Assembly (NCBI GenBank): GCA_024636075.1
Contig: JAGXHS010000014.1
Location: forward strand, 1 to 13,195
DNA length: 13,195 nt
Direction of reading: 5' to 3'
Source: Propionibacteriaceae bacterium
GTDB taxonomy: Bacteria > Actinomycetota > Actinomycetes > Propionibacteriales > Propionibacteriaceae
The notes under the pieces were generated by a model, which was given only the letters and a program-made list of their open reading frames with translations, did not search any database and had not been told where the DNA came from. Both the position numbers and the translations under genes were made by a program. Of this stretch, positions 1-5,882 are shown in pieces (within the stretch, counting starts at the first letter, position 1; the number at the start of each line of letters is the position of its first letter).

Positions 1-81
1 GAGCGAGGCCATCCTGTCAGAGCGAGGCCATCCTGTCAGAGCGAGGCCATCCTGTCAGAGCGAGGCCATCCTGTCAGAGCG
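1..81. repeat. 19-bp tandem repeat, four full copies, cut by window edge
   Basis: Four identical copies of the 19-bp unit GAGCGAGGCCATCCTGTCA lie head to tail at 1-19, 20-38, 39-57 and 58-76. The first five bases of a fifth copy (77-81) follow before the sequence diverges. The array reaches the left edge, so its full length is unknown. The period is not a multiple of three and the unit has no stop codon in any plus-strand frame. An upstream plus-strand gene could therefore read through it, cycling through all three frames. The copies are identical, which suggests recent expansion or slippage. It ends about 35 bp before acpS. No function is evident. Confidence 0.93.
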
Positions 82-116
82 GTGCCGGTTGCCGGTGGAT
101 CTGGCAGAGTCGAGGT

Positions 117-473
117 GTGGCGATAGTGGGGACAGGTATCGATGTGTGCAGCATTGAGCGGTGGACGGCGATGGTTGAGCGTCGTCCCGGGGTGGCACGT
201 CGGGTGCTGACAGCAGCGGAGCTGGAGCTGCCGATGCACTCCCAGGCAGCACGATTCGCCGCCAAGGAGGCCCTCGCCAAGGCATTGGGAGTACCCCCCG
301 GGCTGAGCTTTCTGGACGCGACCGTCATCAGATCACCGTCGGGCCAACCGAGTTTCGAGGTGCGCGGTTCGGTGCTGCATCGCGCTGAGGAACTGGGCGT
401 GAACGCCATCCACCTGTCACTGAGTCACGACGCGGGCCTTGCGGTCGCGCAGGTCGTCTGTGAGCGCACATGA
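117..473 (+). CDS. acpS: Holo-[acyl-carrier-protein] synthase AcpS
   Basis: Cytoplasmic enzyme that transfers the 4'-phosphopantetheine arm of CoA to a serine of apo-acyl carrier protein, activating fatty-acid (and possibly polyketide) synthesis. The 118-aa product is normal for the family. The N-terminus carries the AcpS signature GTGIDVCSIER, with Asp9 as expected Mg2+ ligand. The second signature RFAAKEALAKALG is at residues 46-58, with Glu51 as the other Mg2+ ligand. The C-terminal SLSHD motif is at 101-105. The GTG start gives the typical beginning MAIVGTGID. The Shine-Dalgarno match is weak, and the frame stays open to the left edge, but no better start exists. The gene ends in a 4-nt ATGA overlap with nnr, so the two are probably co-transcribed. 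Confidence 0.95.
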   Translation: MAIVGTGIDVCSIERWTAMVERRPGVARRVLTAAELELPMHSQAARFAAKEALAKALGVPPGLSFLDATVIRSPSGQPSFEVRGSVLHRAEELGVNAIHLSLSHDAGLAVAQVVCERT

Positions 474-1915
474 TCACGATCCAGACGGCGGCTGCGATCC
501 GGCGAGCCGAGGACGAGTACTTCACAGCCCACCCCGAGACGGACCTGATGCAGGTGGCCGCAGCCGTGGTGGCGGACACGGCGCGGACAATGCTGGGCCC
601 CGGTCTTGCCAGTGCCCGGCTGCTGTTGCTCTGTGGCGCCGGCAACAACGGCGGCGACGGACTGTTCGCCGTCAGCCAGCTGTGCCGCGACGGCGCCCGG
701 ATCTGGATCTTGCCGGTTTTTGGGAAGACCCACCCGGACGGCACGGCTGCAGCGCTCGCTGCGGGGTGCCAACTGGTGGATCTGGTGCAGGCTGCCCAAC
801 TGGTCGCCGACTGTGACCTGGTGATCGATGCGGTGACCGGGATCGGCGGTCGGGCAGGGTTGCCGGAATCTTTGAGGGGCCTGTCGGCCGAGCTGGCCGA
901 TCTGGCGCCGCCGCTGTTGGCTGTCGATCTGCCCTCGGGCCTGGAAGCGGATTCTCATGCCGTCACCGAATGCTTCGTGGCCAGCACCACCATCACCTTC
1001 GCGGCGCCCAAGACATGTCACGTGGCCGCACCAGCAAGGGATGTCTGTGGCGCGGTACTGGTGGCCGACATCGGGCTCGGTCTGGCCGGTGACGATGTGC
1101 GGCAGGCAGAACCGGCAGATGTCGCCCGGTTGTGGCCGAAACCAGATGCCGGCAGCGACAAGTACAGCCGTGGCGTGGTGGGAATGGACACCGGATCGGT
1201 CGACTATCCCGGCGCCGGAGTGTTGGGGGTGCTCGGCGCGCTGCACGCAGGCGCCGGCATGGTGCGCTGTGTCGGGCCACAACCGGTGGCAGACCTGGTG
1301 ATTCGGCAGGCACCCAGCGTGGTGACGGCGGAAGGGCGGGTACAGGCATGGGTCCTCGGCTCCGGGTGGGGTACGGACTCTCAGAATCTGAGCCGACTAC
1401 GCACCCGACTGGCAGACGGTGCGCGAATGGTGCTGGACGCCGATGCGATCGCCTTGCTGCCGATGCTGGGACCCGACGAAGTCCCCGGAAACTGCCTGAT
1501 CACCCCGCACGCCGGAGAGCTGGCCCGACTGCTTGATCTGGAGCATTGGGAGGTGGAAGCTGATCCGATCCGACGTGCCACGATGGCCGCCGAACGATTC
1601 GGCTGCACGGTGCTGCTGAAGGGTGCCACCCAGTACGTGGTGAGTTCCACCGGTCAGGTCACGTTGGCGGTCGCCGGTCCGGCATGGACCGCGCAGGCCG
1701 GATCGGGGGACGTCCTGGCCGGAATCTGCGGGTCGCTCCTGGCAGCAGGCCTCTCGGCGCCAGATGCAGCAATCCTGGGTGCCTCCATCCAGGCCTTGAC
1801 AAGCAGCCGGATGCCCGGACCGCACCCTCCCGACGTGATGGCACGCGCCGTGAGCGACACGGTTGCCGCTTTCAGAGGATTCGAGTCAGTCCCGGGCGGG
1901 GTGCGCCGACTTTGA
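470..1915 (+). CDS. nnr: Bifunctional NAD(P)H-hydrate epimerase / ADP-dependent NAD(P)H-hydrate dehydratase
   Basis: Metabolite-repair enzyme that restores NADH and NADPH from their hydrated forms. The N-terminal YjeF_N epimerase domain (about residues 1-215) interconverts the R and S epimers. The C-terminal ribokinase-like domain (about 225-481) dehydrates the S form using ADP. Visible motifs are GAGNNGGDGL (56-65) and DAVTGIGGRAGLP (120-132) in the epimerase half. In the dehydratase half they are VLDADAIALL (321-330), ITPHAGEL (344-351), LLKGATQYV (382-390) and AQAGSGDVLAG (408-418), with Asp413 the expected catalytic residue. At 481 aa it is slightly shorter than E. coli Nnr but both domains are complete. 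The ATG overlaps the acpS stop (ATGA). Its 3' end overlaps the convergent mgtA by 44 bp. Confidence 0.95.
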   Translation: MITIQTAAAIRRAEDEYFTAHPETDLMQVAAAVVADTARTMLGPGLASARLLLLCGAGNNGGDGLFAVSQLCRDGARIWILPVFGKTHPDGTAAALAAGCQLVDLVQAAQLVADCDLVIDAVTGIGGRAGLPESLRGLSAELADLAPPLLAVDLPSGLEADSHAVTECFVASTTITFAAPKTCHVAAPARDVCGAVLVADIGLGLAGDDVRQAEPADVARLWPKPDAGSDKYSRGVVGMDTGSVDYPGAGVLGVLGALHAGAGMVRCVGPQPVADLVIRQAPSVVTAEGRVQAWVLGSGWGTDSQNLSRLRTRLADGARMVLDADAIALLPMLGPDEVPGNCLITPHAGELARLLDLEHWEVEADPIRRATMAAERFGCTVLLKGATQYVVSSTGQVTLAVAGPAWTAQAGSGDVLAGICGSLLAAGLSAPDAAILGASIQALTSSRMPGPHPPDVMARAVSDTVAAFRGFESVPGGVRRL

Positions 1916-3014
1916 TGGCCTGTTCGTAGTGCTGTACCAGCTGGGCACAGATGAATGGCCAGGTGCGGTGCTCGACTGACGCACGCGCAGCCCGGCCGAA
2001 GGCGGCCCGTTTGGCGTCGTCACCGATGAGGTCGACGACGTGGGATCGCATTTGGCGCAGGTCGCCGGGGGTGTACAGCCATCCGGTGCGAGATGGGTCG
2101 ATCAGGTCGACCGGTCCGCCTCGGCCGGGAGCGATCACAGGCAAACCGCTGGCCTCGGCTTCCTGAATCGCCTGCCCGAACGTCTCCAGATCGCCGGTGT
2201 GCACGAACAGGTCGAAGCTTGCCAGGTGCCGCGGCAGAGCCTCGCCGAGCTTTTGACCGGTGAAGATCGCCTGCGGCAGCAGCGATTCCAGCATGTTTCG
2301 ATCGGGGCCGTCGCCGACAATGACGATCCGGGTGTTCGGAACGTCATTCAGTGCCGCCAGATCGGCCACCCGCTTCTCGTTCGCGAGCCTGCCCATGTAG
2401 CCGATGATGCGTTCACCGTTCGGTGCCCAGCGGGCGCGCAGCTCGTGGTCGCGGTTCGCCGGGTGGAAACGCACCGAATCAACACCGCGGGCCCAGATGC
2501 CGACTCGAGGGATTCCATGGGCAATGAGTTGTTCCCTGGCGTGGGTTGATGGTGCGAAGTTGAGTGTCGCGAGGCTGTGGGCTCGCTTCAGCCGTGCCCA
2601 GAGCACGGCCTCCAGTGCCGGCACCCCGTAGCGTCCGGCGTATGCGGGAAGCTGGGTCTGGTACAGCGCGACACTGGGGATGTGTAGTTTCGCCGCGCTG
2701 AGCAGTGCCTTGTACCCCACGGCGAAGGGGGCTGCGACGTGCAGCACGTCAGGTTCATGGTTGATCAGCAGTCGCTCGATGCCGCGTTGGGTGGCGGCCG
2801 ACACCCGCACGTCGCTGTAACCCGGAAGGCCCAACGACGGTACCGAATACACCGGGAAACCGGCGTACTGCGCAGGAACCTTGTCTGACTCGGACGGTGC
2901 GATGACCATGGCGTCGTGGCCTGTGTTGCGGAGGTGTTCCAGCATCCGCAGTACGGAATTCGTCACGCCATTGACCTGGGGGAGAAAACTCTCCGCGACG
3001 AATGTCACCTTCAC
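1872..3014 (-). CDS. mgtA: GT4-family glycosyltransferase, probable GDP-mannose-dependent alpha-mannosyltransferase (MgtA-like)
   Basis: A 380-aa GT-B fold retaining glycosyltransferase. The N-terminus MKVTFVAESFLPQVNGVTNS has the glycine-rich acceptor-side loop (PQVNGVTNSV, 12-21) typical of actinobacterial MgtA/PimB' enzymes. The C-terminal donor domain shows GRLANEKRV (208-216, phosphate-binding Lys) and the E-x7-E motif ETFGQAIQE (277-285), followed by SGLPVIAPGRGGP. Mycobacterial and corynebacterial MgtA transfers mannose to a glycolipid precursor of lipomannan-like polymers on the cytoplasmic membrane face. The same role here is inferred from resemblance recalled from memory; the acceptor is not determined by the sequence. 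The start is GTG. A TACCAT hexamer ends 8 nt before it and no Shine-Dalgarno is present, which suggests a leaderless message. The gene converges on nnr. Confidence 0.85.
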   Translation of the reverse strand: MKVTFVAESFLPQVNGVTNSVLRMLEHLRNTGHDAMVIAPSESDKVPAQYAGFPVYSVPSLGLPGYSDVRVSAATQRGIERLLINHEPDVLHVAAPFAVGYKALLSAAKLHIPSVALYQTQLPAYAGRYGVPALEAVLWARLKRAHSLATLNFAPSTHAREQLIAHGIPRVGIWARGVDSVRFHPANRDHELRARWAPNGERIIGYMGRLANEKRVADLAALNDVPNTRIVIVGDGPDRNMLESLLPQAIFTGQKLGEALPRHLASFDLFVHTGDLETFGQAIQEAEASGLPVIAPGRGGPVDLIDPSRTGWLYTPGDLRQMRSHVVDLIGDDAKRAAFGRAARASVEHRTWPFICAQLVQHYEQAIKVGAPRPGLTRIL

Positions 3015-3027
3015 ACTTCAAATGGTA
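3015..3027 (-). promoter_or_regulatory. Candidate -10 element for a leaderless mgtA transcript
   Basis: Read on the minus strand, TACCAT (complement of 3022-3027) fits the TANNNT -10 consensus of actinobacterial housekeeping promoters. Seven bases separate it from the GTG start at 3014-3012, so transcription would begin at or next to the start codon. No ribosome-binding site lies in between, as expected for leaderless mRNA. No convincing -35 hexamer is visible at 16-18 bp spacing. Confidence 0.4.
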
Positions 3028-3141
3028 GCCGACCCCCCGGAACAGCTTCTTGCAGCGAACCCCTGATGCGGGTGAACCTTCGGTGACAAGAGTGAACCGT
3101 TGGCCTCGTCACGATGAACGGAGCGCGTTGACGAGCGGCTT

Positions 3142-3171
3142 TTGGGCTGCCGTCCGGCTGAGTGATAAGGT
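3142..3171 (+). promoter_or_regulatory. Candidate promoter of the DEAD-box helicase gene
   Basis: TTGGGC (3142-3147) and TAAGGT (3166-3171) are 18 bp apart, a reasonable match to SigA-type -35 and -10 elements (TTGACA, TANNNT) in high-GC actinobacteria. The predicted start near 3178 would give a 5' leader of about 200 nt. A TTGACG at 3128-3133 lies too far upstream (32 bp) to serve this -10. This is pattern matching only. Confidence 0.35.
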
Positions 3172-3178
3172 GAGACCT

Positions 3179-3195
3179 TGCGTCACCATGACGCA
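3179..3195 (+). promoter_or_regulatory. 17-bp perfect inverted repeat at the predicted helicase transcription start
   Basis: TGCGTCA (3179-3185) and TGACGCA (3189-3195) are exact reverse complements separated by CCA. The element starts 7 bp after the candidate -10 box. It could be a DNA operator for a dimeric repressor, or a 7-bp hairpin with a 3-nt loop at the very 5' end of the mRNA. The same geometry recurs upstream of the sulP gene (5820-5836), with a different sequence. Confidence 0.45.
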
Positions 3196-3381
3196 GATGA
3201 TGCGAATGAGTTGCAGCGGTTGAGAGAAGCGACCAATTCGCTCCCGCTGCCGAGACCTCTCGGATTTCCAGCATCCACACACACGTAGCCGTGCCGCCTT
3301 GTCATGCGTTGCGCCCCCCCGAAGATGTGAATTTGGGGGCCACCGGTCCGTCATCGGGCCACACCCAGAATTGAGTACCAC
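3196..3381 (+). promoter_or_regulatory. Long structured 5' leader of the helicase mRNA (putative)
   Basis: This gene-free stretch holds several self-complementary segments. They are AGCGA/TCGCT (3228-3242, loop CCAAT), CCGAGA/TCTCGG (3250-3263), and a C-run pairing with GGGGGC (about 3313-3340, loop of about 16 nt). GAGAG at 3222-3226 can alternatively pair with CTCTC at 3257-3261, so mutually exclusive folds are possible. Long folded leaders are common on RNA-helicase and cold-shock mRNAs. No known riboswitch class was recognised, and no credible small ORF was seen. Confidence 0.3.
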
Positions 3382-5673
3382 ATGCCACGCCCCACTCCGA
3401 AAGGCCGAAAGACCGGTCGCAAGGTCAAGTCGTCGAAAGCCGACGGCACACCCAAGAACCGTTGGACTGCCGCCGAGCGAGCAGTGAAGGGGCGCCCCCC
3501 GCGTCGTAGTGGCGGTCGCCCGCGCAGCGAGCGCCAGGAGGAGTTCGACGGCGCTCGCCGTCGCGAGGACAACCGCTATTCCACCGACGAGCGAACCACC
3601 GACAGGGGTGGGCGACGCTTCGCTGACTACCGCTCGCAGGACTCTGGCCGTGACGACGGCCCCCGCAGGGAGCACGGCCCCCGCAGGGATGATGGCCCCC
3701 GCAGGGACGATCGCCCCCGCAGGGACGATCGCTCCCGCAGAGAAGACGGCCCCCGCTGGGACGATCGCCCTCGCAGGGATGACGGCCCCGGCAGGGATGA
3801 TCGCTCGCGGAGGGACGACGGCCCCCGCGGGGATGATCGCTCCCGGAGGGACGATCATGGCTGGAACGACGATCGCCCCAAGCGGTCGAGGTGGAACGAC
3901 GACAAGAGCTCGTCGAGCCGTTCCGATTCTTCTGCTGGCCTTGGCCAGGACGACCGTTCACCGGGTCGCCCCGATGGTGATGATCGTCGGCGCGACTCGC
4001 GCCGTCGTGATGACTGGCGGGGTGATGATCGGCGCCGTGATGACTTCCGAGGTGATGATCGCCGGCGCGACGATCGTCGCCGTCCGGATTTCCGCCCCGA
4101 TGCCTCCGGCTCTGACGACTCCCGTGACAGTTCCCGGGAGCGTGGCGGTGAACGCAGCCATCCGGCGCGGGCACCTCGACATGAGAACTGGGGTCCTCGA
4201 CATGAGCGTGGCGACAGGTTCACCCATGACGAGCAGCGTGACAGCCGCCGGTACGCCTCCCGCAGTGCTGAGCGTCCCGATTCCGGCGACATGATGAGCT
4301 GGGAATCGGGAGATCTGGGCGACATCGACACCAGCGGTGTCGACGTGGCCGAAGGCTTCGGCGCACTGGGTGTGCCGGCTGTGCTGGTCGCCGCTCTGGA
4401 GAGGGGGGGTGTCACCCAGCCCTTCCCGATTCAGGCTGCCACCATCCCCGATGCAATGTCCGGTCGCGACGTGTTGGGCCGAGGCCGAACCGGTTCGGGC
4501 AAGACCCTCGGATTCGGTTTGCCGATGCTGACCAGGATCGCTGCGGCCGAGTCTGCAGGCGGCGCGGTGCGTGGTTTGGTGCTGGTGCCTACTCGGGAAC
4601 TGGCACTTCAGGTCGCCGACGTGCTCTCCCCGCTGGCCAGGGCGATGGGTGAGAGCCTCACCCTGGTTGCAGGCGGCATGGCCTACGGCCCGCAGCTGCG
4701 GGCCTTCGAACGTGGCGTCGACGTGGTGGTCGCCACACCAGGACGCTTGATCGACCTGATGGAACAGGGTGCGGTCGACCTGTCCCAGGTGTTGACCACG
4801 GTGTTGGACGAGGCGGACCACATGGCTGATCTGGGTTTCATGCCCGCGGTCACGACAGTGCTGGACGCGGTGCCCTCCGATGGGCAGCGGTTGTTGTTCT
4901 CGGCCACCCTGGATGGTGCCGTGCATACCCTGGTGAAGCGCTACCTGCACGATCCGGTCACCCGCGAGGTGGACAGCGATCGCGCCTCGGTGACCACGAT
5001 GGAGCACCAGTTGCTGCACTGTGCACCGCACGACAAGAACCCCGTCACCGCGCAGGTGGCGAACCGTGGGGGACGGACGCTGGTCTTTGTCCGCACCCAG
5101 ATGGGCGCCAACCGGGTGTCTGAACAGTTGCGTGCTGCCGGGGTGATGGCAGGTCCCCTGCACGGCGGCCTCACCCAGGGTGCTCGCACTCGGATGCTGT
5201 CCGCATTCAAAGAAGGCTCGGTGCCAGTTCTGGTGGCCACCGACGTAGCGGCCCGCGGCATCCACGTCGACGACATCTCTCTGGTGCTGCAGGTGGATCC
5301 ACCGATGAACTCGAAGGACTACCTGCACCGGGCCGGGCGCACCGCGCGTGCCGGTGAGCGTGGAATCGTCGCCACCATCGTGCTGCCGCACCAACGCAAA
5401 CAGGTGCAACGTCTGGTGCAGCAGGCCGGTGTTCGGGTGGAGCCGTTGCTGGTACGCCCGGGTGAGGAGAGGTTGATCGACGCCACCGGGGCGAAGCCCA
5501 TCGATTCGGAGCCGATCGCCCAGAGCGACTTCGAGGCACTGATTGCTCCGAAACGGCCGGCCAGGAACCAATACCGTAGCGGGTCCCGCCAGCGTGGCGG
5601 ACGCCCAGATCGTGGGGGAAACCAAGGCGGTCGCGGCAAGCAGGGTGGGTACGGCAGGGGCGGTTCACGCTGA
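3382..5673 (+). CDS. DEAD-box ATP-dependent RNA helicase with long Arg/Asp-rich N-terminal extension and RGG tail
   Basis: A 763-aa RNA helicase that unwinds RNA duplexes with ATP, for example in RNA decay, ribosome assembly or cold adaptation. The catalytic core spans about residues 320-690. It shows the Q motif region PFPIQ (347-351), motif I RTGSGKT (369-375), Ia PTRELALQ (403-410), TPGRLIDL (452-459), II DEAD (476-479), III SAT (507-509), V ATDVAARG (619-626) and VI HRAGRTARAG (649-658). Residues 1-310 are low-complexity and probably disordered. They begin with a basic stretch, then hexapeptide repeats such as DDGPRR and DDRSRR (91-156), and a second block of GDDRRRDD repeats (199-234). 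The last 30 residues are Arg/Gly-rich, as in RNA-binding RGG tails. The basic N-terminus supports the ATG at 3382, although the ribosome-binding site is weak (GAG at 3373-3375). It resembles the RhlE/CsdA type, but the subgroup is unresolved. Confidence 0.93.
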   Translation: MPRPTPKGRKTGRKVKSSKADGTPKNRWTAAERAVKGRPPRRSGGRPRSERQEEFDGARRREDNRYSTDERTTDRGGRRFADYRSQDSGRDDGPRREHGPRRDDGPRRDDRPRRDDRSRREDGPRWDDRPRRDDGPGRDDRSRRDDGPRGDDRSRRDDHGWNDDRPKRSRWNDDKSSSSRSDSSAGLGQDDRSPGRPDGDDRRRDSRRRDDWRGDDRRRDDFRGDDRRRDDRRRPDFRPDASGSDDSRDSSRERGGERSHPARAPRHENWGPRHERGDRFTHDEQRDSRRYASRSAERPDSGDMMSWESGDLGDIDTSGVDVAEGFGALGVPAVLVAALERGGVTQPFPIQAATIPDAMSGRDVLGRGRTGSGKTLGFGLPMLTRIAAAESAGGAVRGLVLVPTRELALQVADVLSPLARAMGESLTLVAGGMAYGPQLRAFERGVDVVVATPGRLIDLMEQGAVDLSQVLTTVLDEADHMADLGFMPAVTTVLDAVPSDGQRLLFSATLDGAVHTLVKRYLHDPVTREVDSDRASVTTMEHQLLHCAPHDKNPVTAQVANRGGRTLVFVRTQMGANRVSEQLRAAGVMAGPLHGGLTQGARTRMLSAFKEGSVPVLVATDVAARGIHVDDISLVLQVDPPMNSKDYLHRAGRTARAGERGIVATIVLPHQRKQVQRLVQQAGVRVEPLLVRPGEERLIDATGAKPIDSEPIAQSDFEALIAPKRPARNQYRSGSRQRGGRPDRGGNQGGRGKQGGYGRGGSR
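3652..3849 (+). repeat. 18-bp coding tandem repeat (11 hexapeptide units) in the helicase extension
   Basis: Eleven consecutive 18-nt units encode degenerate hexapeptides of the form [D/E]-[D/H]-[G/R]-[P/S]-R-R at residues 91-156. The DNA units share a GGCCCCCGCAGGGAYGAT-like core with scattered changes, so the array is older than a fresh duplication but still similar enough to recombine or slip. Unit length is a multiple of three, so gain or loss keeps the frame. The alternating acidic and basic residues suggest an RNA-binding or condensate-forming disordered segment. Confidence 0.85.
3976..4083 (+). repeat. Second coding repeat block in the helicase extension (GDDRRRDD units)
   Basis: Three imperfect units beginning GDDRRRD (residues 199-234) have spacings of 15 and 10 residues, differing by W/F/R near the end of each unit (DDWR, DDFR, DDRR). 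The DNA repeats GGTGATGATCG-type words. It is distinct in sequence and period from the hexapeptide array upstream, showing two separate expansions within one disordered region. Confidence 0.7.
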
Positions 5674-5710
5674 AGCGGTGGGCGGGTGGCGACAGGTCCT
5701 GAGTCGCTCT

Positions 5711-5727
5711 CGCCCCTTGTTGGGGCG
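5711..5727 (+). terminator. Candidate hairpin terminator after the helicase gene
   Basis: CGCCCC (5711-5716) pairs with GGGGCG (5722-5727) across the loop TTGTT, 38 bp after the helicase stop. There is no U-run after the stem, only TCT. It therefore fits the GC-hairpin-without-U-tract type proposed for actinobacteria, or may be only a structured 3' end. Confidence 0.35.
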
Positions 5728-5805
5728 TCTCGCCGGATCGCTGTGGACCGATCGCAGCGACGGCGAGCCCGTGGGAACAGCAGACTGCCGGTCGTGGCCA
5801 TCAGG

Positions 5806-5811
5806 TAAAAT
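5806..5811 (+). promoter_or_regulatory. Candidate -10 box of the sulP-carbonic anhydrase operon
   Basis: TAAAAT is a close match to the TATAAT/TANNNT -10 consensus and is the most AT-rich hexamer in this intergenic region. The -35 position (GACTGC at 5783-5788, 17-bp spacing) is poor, so an activator or an extended contact may be needed. The predicted start is near 5818, leaving a leader of about 65 nt before the preferred ATG at 5883. Confidence 0.45.
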
Positions 5812-5819
5812 CATCTGAC

Positions 5820-5836
5820 GGTGTGACAGTCACACC
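5820..5836 (+). promoter_or_regulatory. 17-bp perfect palindrome GGTGTGACAGTCACACC, candidate operator or 5' mRNA hairpin
   Basis: Eight-base arms GGTGTGAC and GTCACACC flank a central A. In RNA this could be a 7-bp hairpin with the loop CAG. It begins 8 bp after the TAAAAT -10 box, at about +1, a typical place for a repressor operator. The half-sites TGTGA/TCACA resemble CRP-family half-sites but are 3 bp apart instead of 6, so a CRP dimer should not fit. An upstream in-frame GTG (5823-5825) lies inside this palindrome, which argues that it is not the real sulP start. Confidence 0.55.
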
Positions 5837-5882
5837 CTTCAGGATCGCGACAGAGCCTGACTTTCGAAGGGCTCAGTCATCC

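Noticed and set aside
1..81. CRISPR array or REP/ERIC element
   Set aside because: The units are contiguous with no spacers and have no hairpin symmetry, so this is a plain tandem repeat.
425..1282. 285-aa minus-strand frame opposite nnr
   Set aside because: Shadow ORF; the nnr motifs occupy the plus strand throughout.
3109..3858. Minus-strand 249-aa frame with repeated AIIPAGAVVP-like peptides
   Set aside because: The repeats are the antisense reading of the helicase hexapeptide array; there is no supporting start signal or family resemblance.
3509..4294. Plus-strand 261-aa Ala/Thr/Pro-rich frame inside the helicase gene
   Set aside because: An out-of-frame reading of the same coding repeats; nothing suggests an overlapping gene.
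3958..5625. 555-aa open frame on the minus strand opposite the helicase core
   Set aside because: It is a compositional shadow of the high-GC helicase gene: His/Gln/Arg-rich, no recognisable domain, while the plus strand carries all DEAD-box motifs.
5543..5818. 91-aa frame crossing the end of the helicase gene
   Set aside because: Starts inside the helicase in another frame, has no ribosome-binding site and no recognisable similarity.
5821..5835. CRP binding site at the sulP palindrome
   Set aside because: TGTGA and TCACA are separated by 3 bp, not the 6 bp a CRP dimer needs.
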